62,894 nucleotides of DNA from Polaromonas sp. (GCA_030654695.1 JAURWY010000007.1:1-62894); one strand, 5' to 3'; shown: positions 17,430-26,204, counted from the first letter of the stretch. Program-made: numbers and translations. Notes: generated by a model from the sequence alone, not told the origin.

Positions 17430-18777
17430 TGGCAACGCCCAACAAGCCGCAAACGCCAATGACATGAATCACGTTGCGCTGGTATTTGAATAGCGCGACA
17501 GCCGCGGCCAACGAAATCGCTGCTGAGGGCAGATCAAATGCGCCGCCGAAGCCTTGCGGCCACAGTACGTGATAGCCAAAGAACATGGCCAGGTTCAAGA
17601 TGACGCCAACGACGGCTGCCGTGATGGCTGTCAAAGGTGCAGTGAACTTGAGGTCGTTGTGCGTGCTTTCCACCAACGGGCCACCAGCCAAAATAAACAT
17701 GAAGGAAGGCAGAAAAGTAAACCACGTCACCAAACTTGCGGCAACGGCTCCGGCCAGAAACAAGCTCTCGGGGCCCAGCACTTCTTTGACGTAGCCACCG
17801 ATGAAGCCGACAAACGCCACCACCATGATCAGGGGGCCGGGCGTGGTTTCACCCAGCGCTAAGCCATCGATCATTTGCGTCGCGGTGGCCCAGCCGAATT
17901 GGTCGACTGCGCCTTGATACACATAAGGCAGCACCGCGTAAGCGCCGCCAAATGTCAGCAACGCCGCCTTGGTGAAGAACCAACTCATTTGCGTGAAGGT
18001 ATGGTCCCAGCCAAACTTCAACACCAGCAAACCCATCGGCACCGCCCATAAAAATGCACCAATCACCATCACTTGAATCAAGCGCTTCCATTTGAACAAA
18101 GCGTGTTCAGGGGTTGGTGTGTGGTCGTCAATCTGTGCGGCCCCAAAGGACTTCAGCGCCGCGCCGTGGCCGCCGCCAACTTTGAATTTCTCTGGTGCCA
18201 GTCGCCCGCCCAAAAAACCAATGAGTGCCGCACCCACAACGATCAATGGGAACGGTATGTCGAGTGCAAAAATCGCTACAAAGCTGGCCGCAGCAATCGC
18301 CCACAAAACATTGTTCTTCAGGGCGCGGGAGCCAATTCGATGCGCAGCATGCACCACGATGGCGGTCACCGCCGGTTTGATGCCGTAGAAGATGCCAGCA
18401 ATCAAGGGCACGTCGCCAAAGGCAATGTAGACCCAAGACAACGCAATCAGAAGAAACAGAGAAGGCAACACAAACAGCACGCCAGCCACGATGCCGCCGC
18501 GTGTTTTATGCAGCAACCAGCCGATATAAATCGCCAGCTGTTGCGCCTCCGGACCCGGCAACACCATGCAGTAATTCAGCGCATGTAAGAAGCGTTTTTC
18601 AGAAATCCAGCGACGCCGCACCACCAGCTCTTCATGCATGATGGCGATTTGGCCGGCGGGGCCGCCAAAGCTGATGAAACCCAGCTTCAGCCAGAACCAA
18701 AAGGCCTGCCTAAAACTTACCTGTGGCGGCGTGTTGTGCGATACCAAGTTTGAGTTCAGTTTGGTTTCTGTGGTCAT
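17416..18777 (-). CDS. chrA: Chromate transporter ChrA, two-domain form
   Basis: 453 residues, the long-chain CHR form with two homologous membrane domains. The first has 'FWFWLKLGFISFGGPAGQIA' near residues 27-46, then 'RFLHALNYCMVLPGPEAQQLA' near 62-82, the signature of domain one. The second has 'KAALLTFGGAYAVLPYV' near 268-284 and 'GLALGETTPGPLIMV' near 304-318. ChrA exports chromate at the inner membrane by proton antiport; related members may handle sulfate-like anions. No ChrB regulator lies nearby. The last 14 bp overlap the 3' end of the acyltransferase remnant. Confidence 0.9.
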   Translation of the reverse strand: MTTETKLNSNLVSHNTPPQVSFRQAFWFWLKLGFISFGGPAGQIAIMHEELVVRRRWISEKRFLHALNYCMVLPGPEAQQLAIYIGWLLHKTRGGIVAGVLFVLPSLFLLIALSWVYIAFGDVPLIAGIFYGIKPAVTAIVVHAAHRIGSRALKNNVLWAIAAASFVAIFALDIPFPLIVVGAALIGFLGGRLAPEKFKVGGGHGAALKSFGAAQIDDHTPTPEHALFKWKRLIQVMVIGAFLWAVPMGLLVLKFGWDHTFTQMSWFFTKAALLTFGGAYAVLPYVYQGAVDQFGWATATQMIDGLALGETTPGPLIMVVAFVGFIGGYVKEVLGPESLFLAGAVAASLVTWFTFLPSFMFILAGGPLVESTHNDLKFTAPLTAITAAVVGVILNLAMFFGYHVLWPQGFGGAFDLPSAAISLAAAVALFKYQRNVIHVIGVCGLLGVAITWP

Positions 18778-18921
18778 GCGTCTGTGCGTCCTTGTAGAAC
18801 AGCAACAAGCAAGCCATCCAAAACGGTCAAGACTGTCGCCAAAGGTTGATTGTCGTCCTCAAGGCTCACGCACACTTTGTCTGAAGTCGTCGCGTGCTTG
18901 CCCACGCGCTACTATTCAAGC

Positions 18922-19512
18922 GTGAACGAACGACTAACCCCTATCCCCTACGACGCCTTGCCCGATTCGGTGAAACCGCTGGCAGACGATATTTTGAAAG
19001 TCTCGAGTGCTGCTTTAGGGGGGCCTTACAACGCGCTCTTGCGAAGTCCCGACATGGCCCGACGCTGTTTCGACTTTCTGGATTATTTGCGTTTCAAAAC
19101 ATCGGTTAACAAGCGTTTGAACGAGTTGGCCATCTTGATTCAAGCGCGTATTTCCAACGCTCAGTACGAATGGTGGGCGCATGAAACCATCGCTCGCAAG
19201 GCGGGCTTGCCAGATGCCGTGATGGCCGACTTGCGCGAATGCCGGCGGCCCACCACCATGCAAGACGACGAGCGCTTGGTCTATGACTACTGCGTTCAAT
19301 TGAGCCTGAACCACCGAGTGCCGGAGCCGCTTTGGCAGGAGGCGGTTGCAAAGATGGGCGAACAGGCGGTGATTGACTTGACCGTTTTGTCAGGCACCTA
19401 TGTGATGGTCTCGATGCTGCTGAACGCCACCCAAGTGGGCATACCCGGAGGTGGCGCTTTGCCGCTGCAGGTGCTGGAGCCCATGGAGATCAGGCAGCGC
19501 TTGTTGGCCTGA
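18922..19512 (+). CDS. Carboxymuconolactone decarboxylase (AhpD-like) family protein
   Basis: 196 residues from the GTG at 18922; the open frame extends to an ATG at 18850 but the family match begins near 'RLTPIPYDALPDSVKPLAD'. The CMD core is visible as 'LNELAILIQARISNAQYEWWAHETIARKAG' region near residues 66-95, a helix pair with 'E..H' that replaces the CxxC-x3-H of AhpD. Without those cysteines it should not be a peroxidase reductant. Some relatives act on lactones of aromatic degradation; the substrate is unknown. It is divergent from chrA, 144 bp apart. Confidence 0.8.
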   Translation: MNERLTPIPYDALPDSVKPLADDILKVSSAALGGPYNALLRSPDMARRCFDFLDYLRFKTSVNKRLNELAILIQARISNAQYEWWAHETIARKAGLPDAVMADLRECRRPTTMQDDERLVYDYCVQLSLNHRVPEPLWQEAVAKMGEQAVIDLTVLSGTYVMVSMLLNATQVGIPGGGALPLQVLEPMEIRQRLLA

Positions 19513-19549
19513 AAACATCGCGCGTTGGTTCACACTGCGTCTGGAATCT

Positions 19550-20515
19550 TCATTCCGCCACCGCCCCTGAAAACTTCACCACTTTGGCCCAGCGCTGAAT
19601 TTCGACTTGGACGAATTTTGAAAATTCCTCTGGCGTGTTACCAACCGCAATAGCGCCCTCCATGTCGAGCCGACGGCGAACATCGGGTGCGGCAATGGAC
19701 TGCCGGGCAGCGTTGCTGACGCGCCGTACCAATTCTGGCGACATACGTGCAGGGCCAAACAGGCCGAACCAAGCACTCGACTCATAGCCCGGCAGAACTT
19801 CAGCGATCGCTGGCACATCGGGATACTGCGACAGACGTTTGGCGCTGGTGACGCCCAGGGCTTTGAGTTTTCCGGTTTTCAGATGCGCTTGCGAGATGCC
19901 GATGGCAGAGAACATCAACTCGACTTGTCCCGCCAGCACATCGGCAATGGCCGGCGCTGTTCCGCGGTAAGGAATGTTCACAATATTTGCACCCGACAGC
20001 ATCTTGAACAGCTCGCCCGCCAAATGCAATGAAGATCCGAGCGCACCAATTGCAAAGTTGAGTTTGCCCGGACTCGCTTTGGCAAGCGCAATCAACTCGC
20101 GCACATCTTTGGCCGCCACAGACGGGTGGGCCACCAACACCGAGGGCGATGTAGCCACGCAGGTCAGCGCTGTGAAATCTTTGACCGGGTCAAACGGCAG
20201 CGATGGATACAGCGATGCGTTGATCGCATGACTGGTAAAACTCATCAACAACGTGTTGCCGTCTGGCGCGGCTCGGGCGACCGCATCGGCAGCGATGTTG
20301 CCACCAGCCCCCGGCCGGTTTTCAACCAGCACAACGCTGTCCAGCAAGCGTCCCAGCTCACTGGCCAGCGTACGAGCCAGCGTGTCGGTCGAACCACCGG
20401 CAGGCGCACCGACCAAAATACGGGTTGGCTGCGTCTGCGCGCGTCCAACCAAGGGTAAGGCGATGGCTGAAGCGGCCACGGCAGATTGATAGATGAAAAT
20501 TCGACGTGAACGCAT
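19550..20515 (-). CDS. Tripartite tricarboxylate transporter (Bug family) substrate-binding protein
   Basis: 321 residues. N-terminal Sec/Tat-like signal ('RSRRIFIYQSAVAASAIALPLVGRA', residues 2-26, given by position). Bug landmarks: 'ILVGAPAGGSTDTLARTLA', 'VENRPGAGGNIAADAVARA', 'GNTLLMSFTSHAIN', 'NIPYRGTAPAIADVLAGQV' and 'WFGLFGPARMSP'. Such periplasmic proteins bind carboxylates or aromatic acids; most are orphans without TctAB, as here. Expanded Bug families are a hallmark of Burkholderiales. Confidence 0.9.
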   Translation of the reverse strand: MRSRRIFIYQSAVAASAIALPLVGRAQTQPTRILVGAPAGGSTDTLARTLASELGRLLDSVVLVENRPGAGGNIAADAVARAAPDGNTLLMSFTSHAINASLYPSLPFDPVKDFTALTCVATSPSVLVAHPSVAAKDVRELIALAKASPGKLNFAIGALGSSLHLAGELFKMLSGANIVNIPYRGTAPAIADVLAGQVELMFSAIGISQAHLKTGKLKALGVTSAKRLSQYPDVPAIAEVLPGYESSAWFGLFGPARMSPELVRRVSNAARQSIAAPDVRRRLDMEGAIAVGNTPEEFSKFVQVEIQRWAKVVKFSGAVAE

Positions 20516-20583
20516 GGGCAGCTTTCTGTTCAGAAGATACCGGCGACGATGGGCACGGCAATTAAAAGATCAGCGGGGCTTGT

Positions 20584-21393
20584 CTATCGCTGCACCACGA
20601 TGCAGTTGCGGCCACCCGCTTTGGCGGCATAGAGCGCTTTGTCTGCGGCGGCGAGCACTGTCTGGACAGTCACATTATGGGTCACCGTGTCGGGCGCAAA
20701 CACGCCAATGCTGACGGTGATTTCAATCCGGTTGTGACCCGCGACGAATTTGTGTTCGGCAACAGCACTGCGAAAGCGCTCTGCAGCAACTCCAGCCTCT
20801 TCATGATTGCACTCCGGCAGTACGACCAAGAACTCCTCCCCACCAAGACGTCCAACGGTGTCTATCTTTCGAAAAGAGGCGAGCGCAATGTCGGCAATGC
20901 CCTGCAGCACCACGTCGCCGGCCACGTGACCATACGTGTCGTTCACCAGCTTGAAGTGGTCAAGGTCGTACATCAAGTAAGCGAGCGAGCGCTGGTTCCT
21001 GCTGGCACGTTCGATTTCGTGGTGAACCGTTTCAAGGACAGCACGCCGATTGGCCAAACCCGTCAGCTCGTCGGTATCCGCCCTGGCCTTGAGGCCTGTG
21101 ACCAACTCGGTCACCCCATAGACCCCGACAACCATGAGCATAGAAATAGCCACGCCAAACAGGGCGTCCATCATGCTGCTGGCCTCACCCACACTGATGT
21201 GGCGCCACAGAGGCACCAAACGGCGCTCGACCATCAAGATCAAAGCCATCGCCACAGCCAGCCACGCCATGCGGTAACGGTCATCGACCTTGCCGACCTG
21301 TCGCAAGGCCATAGTGGCCGCCACTGTTTGCAGGGCCACAGACAGCACGAGGATCACAGCCAACAAGGAGACTTCATGCATGAGGTTCAGCAC
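20584..21393 (-). CDS. Membrane-bound diguanylate cyclase (GGDEF)
   Basis: 269 residues. Three hydrophobic segments occupy roughly residues 8-30, 42-60 and 75-100, followed by a GGDEF domain with 'DTDELTGLANRRAVLETV' near 112-129, 'MYDLDHFKLVNDTYGH' near 144-159 and the active site GGEEF near 187. An RxxD inhibitory site (RKID) precedes it by five residues. It should make cyclic-di-GMP with product inhibition. There is no separate sensor domain beyond the membrane segments. Upstream lies a 10-bp perfect hairpin (21485-21506). Confidence 0.87.
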   Translation of the reverse strand: MLNLMHEVSLLAVILVLSVALQTVAATMALRQVGKVDDRYRMAWLAVAMALILMVERRLVPLWRHISVGEASSMMDALFGVAISMLMVVGVYGVTELVTGLKARADTDELTGLANRRAVLETVHHEIERASRNQRSLAYLMYDLDHFKLVNDTYGHVAGDVVLQGIADIALASFRKIDTVGRLGGEEFLVVLPECNHEEAGVAAERFRSAVAEHKFVAGHNRIEITVSIGVFAPDTVTHNVTVQTVLAAADKALYAAKAGGRNCIVVQR

Positions 21394-21484
21394 GCTCGTT
21401 AAAGGATCAACTGTAGATGTTTGATCGATTCATATCGTTGCGGACCTGCAAGGAAAATCTCAAGTTGTAAGCCCCTGAAAAGGC

Positions 21485-21506
21485 AGGAACCAGCCCGCTG
21501 GTTCCT
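21485..21506. repeat. Perfect short inverted repeat
   Basis: AGGAACCAGC / GCTGGTTCCT (21485-21494 and 21497-21506) with a 2-nt spacer, about 90 bp upstream of the diguanylate cyclase start. No T-run follows on either strand, so it looks more like a protein-binding palindrome or an RNA leader hairpin than a terminator. The rest of 21394-21640 shows nothing else I can support. Confidence 0.4.
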
Positions 21507-21640
21507 CTTGAAAACCGGATGAGTCAACTGCCTTCAACGACATCACCCCTGTCAAATAAAGGAATAGGTGCCATCGTTGTAAATAAAATTCCACTGTTGT
21601 GATGCGGCGCAAGTGATTTCTTTTTGTTTGCAAGGAAAAA

Positions 21641-21878
21641 ATGAAATCTCCAGTCTGCGCCACGTCTGATTTGCTCATGACAGAACGCTTGCGTATCGAA
21701 ATCGATTATTGCCCCCAGCGTGCGCGAACCCTTGCAGGCGGCCGTGCAGCCTGCGCCACAAGCACCGCGGCAAGCGCCACAACCCTATGACAGCCACGGC
21801 AGTTATCGTGAAAAGCACGACGGCGAGCATCAAGGCTACCGCCGTAAAAAATCAATCTGGCAAGAATTGTTCGACTGA
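21641..21878 (+). pseudogene. Remnant of a TFIIB-type zinc-ribbon protein with internal deletion
   Basis: After an AAGGA ribosome site at 21632, an ATG at 21641 opens a frame reading 'MKSPVCATSDLLMTERLRIE' then 'IDYCP'. This matches the start of zf-TFIIB proteins (M-K-C-P-V-C ... E-I-D-Y-C-P-x-C). Immediately after 'DYCP' a different frame carries the family-like C-terminus: Pro/Gln-rich linker, then 'SHGSYREKHDGEHQGY' and 'RRKKSIWQELFD' ending at the TGA 21876-21878. The middle ('CRGVWLDRGELDK' in intact relatives) is missing, and the first zinc Cys is Ser. The gene is therefore inactive. The 263 bp from here to the RTX gene hold nothing recognisable. Confidence 0.7.
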
Positions 21879-22141
21879 TCGGCAGACTGTTGGCACCGAC
21901 TTTTTGATTTGATCTAGGGTGTCAGCTTGACGGTCACTCCGCGGCAATTGTTCGGGCATGGAAAGCGCTGGGCCCCGACGCAACCGCCATCCTCTTTTGA
22001 TTCACCACCACCTGACAAGCGCATTGCAAGATCGACTACGGACGCACGTGAGGCACGCTCTCAATTCCGGTAAATCAACCGCAACAGATTTAGACATCGC
22101 GGGAAGATGTTTTTCCTGCGGTCACTCTAGAAGGAATCCTC

Positions 22142-23068
22142 ATGCCTAAACCCACAATCAAACCAGCGCTGCTCAACTACTACCTGCACGCGAACGGTAA
22201 AAATTTGGATCACACCCCCGGACCATTTGATCCGGCAAACTTGACCAGTTCTGCCGGAGTCACCGTTAGCAACTTGGGCGTCAACCTTGAAGGCACTTCG
22301 GGGGCCGACCTGATTGTGTCGACAGGCGATCAGCGACAACTATTTGGTTTCGAAGGCAACGACCTTATCTTTGGAAGTCCACAAGATGACCGGATCAACG
22401 GCGCCACGGGCATAGACGTTATGGTCGGCGGCCAGGGAAATGACATCTACCTGGTTGACGATTCACGCGACCGAATTATCGAACGTCCGGGAGAAGGGAT
22501 CGACACCGTCAGCACCAGCGTCGGCTTTACCCTGCCCGACAATATTGAGAACCTGTACGTCACGACCAATTACATTTCAGACGACCAGCCTTTAGTAGGC
22601 AATGCGCTGGACAACAACATCGTCGGCAGTACCTGGGGTTACGCCACCCTTCTCGGCATGGATGGTAACGACAGACTGAGCGCCGGGGTCCGCGCTGGCA
22701 GCCTGTTGAATGGCGGAAATGGCGACGACATCTTGCTGCAGAGTGTCGGAGAGTGCATCGGAGGCGCCGGGGCTGATACCTTCGTGGCGGCAGGCCGGGG
22801 TGCGCTGTCAGCGCCTAATGTGCCGATCACCATCACTGACTTCAACGCGGCAGAAGGCGACAGAATCGTTATCTACGCGTTGCAAGCTTATTCATCGGCA
22901 GACCTTTTCGCCAGCGAGGCTTTGCATTTTGATGCGGCGACCAGCCAACTGGTATTGGACTTAGACCCAACCACGACCGAAGCCTTCAGTGTTGATCAAA
23001 TCATCTACCTCACGGGCGTGCACACTTTTGATCCTACCTGGGTATCGGTCACTGATCATCCGGTCTAA
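22142..23068 (+). CDS. RTX-type calcium-binding repeat protein
   Basis: 308 residues, ATG at 22142 with an AAGGA site 7 nt upstream. Glycine/aspartate nonapeptide-like repeats occur near residues 50-110 ('GTSGADLI', 'GFEGNDLIFG', 'GATGIDVMVGGQGNDIYLVDD') and again near 180-215 ('GMDGNDRL', 'GGNGDDILL', 'GGAGADTFV'). 'IIERPGEGIDTVSTSVGFTL' is a common linker of hemolysin-type repeat proteins. There is no N-terminal Sec signal; such proteins are usually exported by a type I system through a C-terminal signal. No type I transporter lies in the window, so export is assumed. No enzymatic domain is visible. Confidence 0.8.
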   Translation: MPKPTIKPALLNYYLHANGKNLDHTPGPFDPANLTSSAGVTVSNLGVNLEGTSGADLIVSTGDQRQLFGFEGNDLIFGSPQDDRINGATGIDVMVGGQGNDIYLVDDSRDRIIERPGEGIDTVSTSVGFTLPDNIENLYVTTNYISDDQPLVGNALDNNIVGSTWGYATLLGMDGNDRLSAGVRAGSLLNGGNGDDILLQSVGECIGGAGADTFVAAGRGALSAPNVPITITDFNAAEGDRIVIYALQAYSSADLFASEALHFDAATSQLVLDLDPTTTEAFSVDQIIYLTGVHTFDPTWVSVTDHPV

Positions 23069-23161
23069 CTTTAATTTTGCCACCTCACTCAACATATTTC
23101 ACACAGCGATATAACGCCGATAGAACTCAGGTGTGATGAATTGATCGTGATGCTGGGGGAA

Positions 23162-23380
23162 TGCCAGGATTCACAACGCGAACGCGCGCGCGCGGAGGGG
23201 GCAGCGAAACGCCGAAACCTTTGTCCGACATGGCCGCACGGCAAGTTGAGGGGTTTCGCTTGCAGCCACTTGAGCCTCAAACCCCTCGCGCAACCCTTTT
23301 AGAACTCGGCTGCTGGCGAATAACCACGAAGCTATGCGAAGTCGAATATCCAGAAAAGCCAATAAAAACATAGGCTTTCG
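23162..23380. repeat. Diverged copy of the tRNA-Arg downstream region (left)
   Basis: This stretch aligns by eye with 32622-32838 on the other side of the element. Shared landmarks are TTCACAACGC, CAGCGAAACGCCGAAAC, CATGGCCG, GCGAAGTCGAAT and CCAGAAAAGCCAATA, with many differences between them, roughly three quarters identity. It directly abuts the identical 58-bp core. No gene is supported here; the frames that cross it are chance openings. Confidence 0.7.
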
Positions 23381-23438
23381 GCCAACAAAAACGCCACCGC
23401 GAAGGGTGGCGTTGGCTGGTTTGGTGCGGCTGGCGGGG
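23381..23438. repeat. Left attachment site (attL) of the integrated element
   Basis: 58 bp identical to 32839-32896. It contains the last 17 nt of the tRNA-Arg gene including CCA (23422-23438, minus sense) and the tRNA terminator hairpin (ACGCCACC / GGTGGCGT, 23391-23412). Identity stops exactly at 23438, where the intact tRNA continues with ATCGAACC but this copy continues with GCAAAAG. This is the expected product of site-specific integration into a tRNA 3' end. Confidence 0.88.
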
Positions 23439-23862
23439 GCAAAAGACTTGCTCGCCGTTACCCGTCTTGTCGCGCCTTGGGTCAGTGCCAAGCGACGCAA
23501 CCCGGATAGAAACCCTGTCATAACCTGCCCTGCCAAAGGCTCTGTACCTACGTACAAAGTTGACCCGCCTCCCGCATGCAAACGCCCGCGCTCTTGCATA
23601 ACTTTTAACCTTGCGTTAAGCTTAACCTTAGATCAAGGCGAAGAATTACATGAAGGTGGTTGGCACCTACAAGTGTTGACGCTTTGGATCGAGGCGGCTT
23701 GTTTTCTCACCCCCGAGGTGAGCGCAGCAAGAAAAGCCACGTGGCCAGAAGCCGCGTCATTAACAAACCTGTCGGCAATTTTTGCGGGCTGGGGTGTTTT
23801 TGACGTGCCTACTAAACGGCCAGCCATGAACATCCAGCTCGCAAAGCAACTATGGATGTTTT
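23439..23862. other. Non-coding left end of the element
   Basis: 424 bp between attL and the AlpA-like gene. I see no convincing gene. At 23605-23629 there is a repeat-rich site (two TTAACCTT copies around a 12-bp palindrome), listed separately. A frame open from 23334 to 24005 crosses it but begins in attL and overlaps the AlpA-like gene, so I do not call it. Confidence 0.5.
23605..23629. promoter_or_regulatory. Candidate binding site: repeated TTAACCTT around palindrome GTTAAGCTTAAC
   Basis: TTAACCTT occurs at 23605-23612 and 23622-23629, and the 12-bp perfect palindrome GTTAAGCTTAAC lies at 23615-23626 between and overlapping them. The site is 234 bp upstream of the AlpA-like/primase operon in an otherwise empty stretch. 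It could be an excisionase or repressor operator or an origin iteron; the sequence does not decide. Confidence 0.4.
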
Positions 23863-24090
23863 ATGACGAGTTTTCTGATACGCAACACCTCCCTGGCCTC
23901 AGCGCCATTCACCTTGGTTACGCCAGGGCAAGCCAAACACCACCTCCAAATTGGTGCGACGAAGTTAGCCAAACTGTGTCGCGAGGGAGAATTAACACCG
24001 ATTAAGTTCGGCCGACGGTGTACCCGCTTTCGTTGGGATGAGATTGAAGCATTCATTGAGGCCCATGCCCAGAACGGCGGTGCAGTATGA
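23863..24090 (+). CDS. AlpA/excisionase-like helix-turn-helix protein
   Basis: 75 residues. A MerR/HTH_17-like DNA-binding fold spans residues about 18-67: 'LVTPGQAKHHLQIGATKLAKL' is the helix-turn-helix and 'FGRRCTRFRWDEIEAFIEAH' the wing and last helix. AlpA-like proteins activate or direct integrase/excision in P4-type elements. The stop overlaps the primase ATG by 4 bp (ATGA), so the two are translationally coupled. No strong ribosome site precedes the ATG; the start is chosen because it gives a compact full domain. Confidence 0.75.
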   Translation: MTSFLIRNTSLASAPFTLVTPGQAKHHLQIGATKLAKLCREGELTPIKFGRRCTRFRWDEIEAFIEAHAQNGGAV

Positions 24091-26150
24091 CCGCGCACGA
24101 TCAAGCTCAAGCCTATGCCGCGAAGGGCTGGCACGTTCTGCCTGTTGGAAAAAACAAAGCTCCTGTCGCAGGCTACGGGCTTAACTCAAGCACCAACGAC
24201 CCCGAAACCATCAAAACGATCTGGCATAAACATCCAGACGCGGGTGTCGCCATTTCCTGCGCAGCGTCAGGACTGGTGGTGCTCGACTGTGACCCGCGCA
24301 ACAACGGCATCGAAACTTTAAAGCAACTGTGCGCCGATGACCCTTCGTTCGCGCAGGCACTTGCCTCGACACCGCAGGTCGACACCCAAGGCGGCGGAAA
24401 GCACTTTTATTTTGTAGCCGAAGTGAACACCGAATACCCGAGCAAGCTTGGGCCTGGCCTAGACGTAAAGCATCGGGGCTACGTGGTGGCCCCACCCAGT
24501 CAAGGGCAGCTGGGCCAATACCAGTGGACTGCGGGTAAAAGTCTGCAAGAGATGCCGATTGCCGCAGCGCCAAGTCGAATTACCATGGGCAAGCAGCGAC
24601 TGATTTCTAGCCCACGAACCAAAATCCGCGCTGCAACAATCATCATGCCAGATGAGACCTACGACGAACTGGAGGCGGCGCTCGCGGTCATCCCGCCGGA
24701 GATCGAATATGAAGACTGGCTAAAGGTTTTGTACGGGATGAGCCGTTTGCGGTTGACCGAAAAGGCACGCGAAATTGCCCGCGCCTGGAGCGTCCGAAGC
24801 CACAAGCCGGGACACACGGCGGAGGCCTTTGACGCCAAGTGGGCCTCGGTCATGAAGGAGCCGGCGCAGACCAGTTATGAGACAGTCTTTTATTTGGCGA
24901 AGCGCTTTGACAGGGCGTGGCGTGACGACTGCACCACATCGGTCGGGGGGGTGCCAAAAAGGGAAAGCCCATTGCTACAACCGATTCGCCACTTCTCAGA
25001 TGATGAGACGAACGCGGCGGAATTACAACCACGGGTCTTAGTGGAGAACTACCTGTACGCCGACCTCCGCAATCTTATTGCTGCCGGCGGCGTAGGCAAG
25101 ACGACCATGCTGTTGCACGAGGCGGTTTGTGGTGCACTGGGCCGTCCGATTTGGGGAAACCGCGTACCGGCTGCGTTTACGACCGTTTTCGTCACCAAGG
25201 AGGACTCGCGAGAAATTTTTGCGGGCAGGCTACGAGAACTCATGCGCGAGATGGCATTAACAGATGACGAGCGCAGCACGGTTTATGCCCGGGTCTTCGT
25301 GGTCGATTTAGCTGGCATGAGCTACAAATTAGCTCATCTCACAGCTGGCGGTCAGGTCGCACCGCACGAAGAAAATCTCAATGCATTGATCAACCACTGC
25401 TTACCAATTGCACCTGACCGGATCGTGTTCGACCCGCTTGTTTCCTTCACGGTGGGCGAGGGTCACGTCAACGATGCAGAGCAGGGTGTAGTAGAGGCAG
25501 CCCGGTACCTAATGCGCAGAATCCCAGATGTAGCCATAGACATTGTCCACCACACAGGCAAGGCCAACGCCCGCCTTGGAGCGATGGACCAATACGCGGG
25601 GCGCAACGGTTCGGCCTTGCCAGATGGGTCTCGCATGGTCGCAGTCGTCATCAAGTGCAGCAGCGAAAACTTTTACTCGGAAACCGGTTACAGCCTAGAT
25701 GAAACGGCAAGTGAAACTGGTCTGCGCGTTGGCTTCCCCAAAATGAGCTACGCAGCCCAACCTCCGGACCTTTTTATCCGCCGTCTCGGTTTTTTCTTTG
25801 AGGTCGTGCCAACTGTGACCCAGGAACAGAGGGCCGAAATCCAGATGATCAGGAGAGTGGCCGATATGCACGAAACCTTGGAAGCCACCAAGACTTCGAT
25901 CATGAAGGCGATGCATCTTGCAAGGAGCTCACTGGATCCGCTAGACCGATATCCGAGCCGATCTCGGGTGATAGAGTTCGCGGTTGTTGTGGGGAAAAAG
26001 GTCAACCGCAATAAGGCATTGGACGAGTTGATAAAGGACGGTCTCCTAGGGGAAGTGGCGCTGGGTTCAGACGAGCTACTCGCATTCCCAAATAAGAGCG
26101 TGCTTTCTTCTCGTCGTTCTTACATCTCCATCGAGGCTGACGAAACGTAA
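24087..26150 (+). CDS. Primase-polymerase / RecA-like ATPase replication protein
   Basis: 687 residues. Residues 1-170 form a bifunctional primase-polymerase (Prim-Pol) domain: 'WHVLPVGKNKAPVAGYG', the metal site 'LDCDPRNNG' (Asp67, Asp69) and 'GGGKHFYF' with His106. Residues about 190-265 resemble a PriCT-type domain ('DWLKVLYGMSRLRLTEKAREIARAWS' region). Residues about 315-560 are a RecA/AAA_25-type ATPase with Walker A 'GGVGKTT' near 335-341 and Walker B 'IVFDPLVSF' near 443-451. This is the layout of initiator primase-helicases of phage satellites and small plasmids. The element may replicate on its own after excision. It sits between the AlpA-like gene and the integrase. Confidence 0.87.
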   Translation: MTAHDQAQAYAAKGWHVLPVGKNKAPVAGYGLNSSTNDPETIKTIWHKHPDAGVAISCAASGLVVLDCDPRNNGIETLKQLCADDPSFAQALASTPQVDTQGGGKHFYFVAEVNTEYPSKLGPGLDVKHRGYVVAPPSQGQLGQYQWTAGKSLQEMPIAAAPSRITMGKQRLISSPRTKIRAATIIMPDETYDELEAALAVIPPEIEYEDWLKVLYGMSRLRLTEKAREIARAWSVRSHKPGHTAEAFDAKWASVMKEPAQTSYETVFYLAKRFDRAWRDDCTTSVGGVPKRESPLLQPIRHFSDDETNAAELQPRVLVENYLYADLRNLIAAGGVGKTTMLLHEAVCGALGRPIWGNRVPAAFTTVFVTKEDSREIFAGRLRELMREMALTDDERSTVYARVFVVDLAGMSYKLAHLTAGGQVAPHEENLNALINHCLPIAPDRIVFDPLVSFTVGEGHVNDAEQGVVEAARYLMRRIPDVAIDIVHHTGKANARLGAMDQYAGRNGSALPDGSRMVAVVIKCSSENFYSETGYSLDETASETGLRVGFPKMSYAAQPPDLFIRRLGFFFEVVPTVTQEQRAEIQMIRRVADMHETLEATKTSIMKAMHLARSSLDPLDRYPSRSRVIEFAVVVGKKVNRNKALDELIKDGLLGEVALGSDELLAFPNKSVLSSRRSYISIEADET

Positions 26151-26158
26151 AGCGAGCT

Positions 26159-26204
26159 GGGGCCGCCCCTGCCAAACCCCTAGGGAAACGCGGGGGGCGG
26201 CCCC
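26159..26204. repeat. GC-rich hairpin between primase and integrase
   Basis: Perfect 11-bp arms GGGGCCGCCCC (26159-26169) and GGGGCGGCCCC (26194-26204) with a 24-nt loop, starting 9 bp after the primase stop. No T-run follows, so a classical terminator is doubtful. It could attenuate read-through into the integrase or mark an origin structure. Confidence 0.55.

Noticed and set aside
23334..24005. 223-codon plus-strand frame through attL and the left end of the element
   Set aside because: It begins inside the attachment repeat, crosses the candidate binding site and overlaps the AlpA-like gene in another frame; no domain visible.
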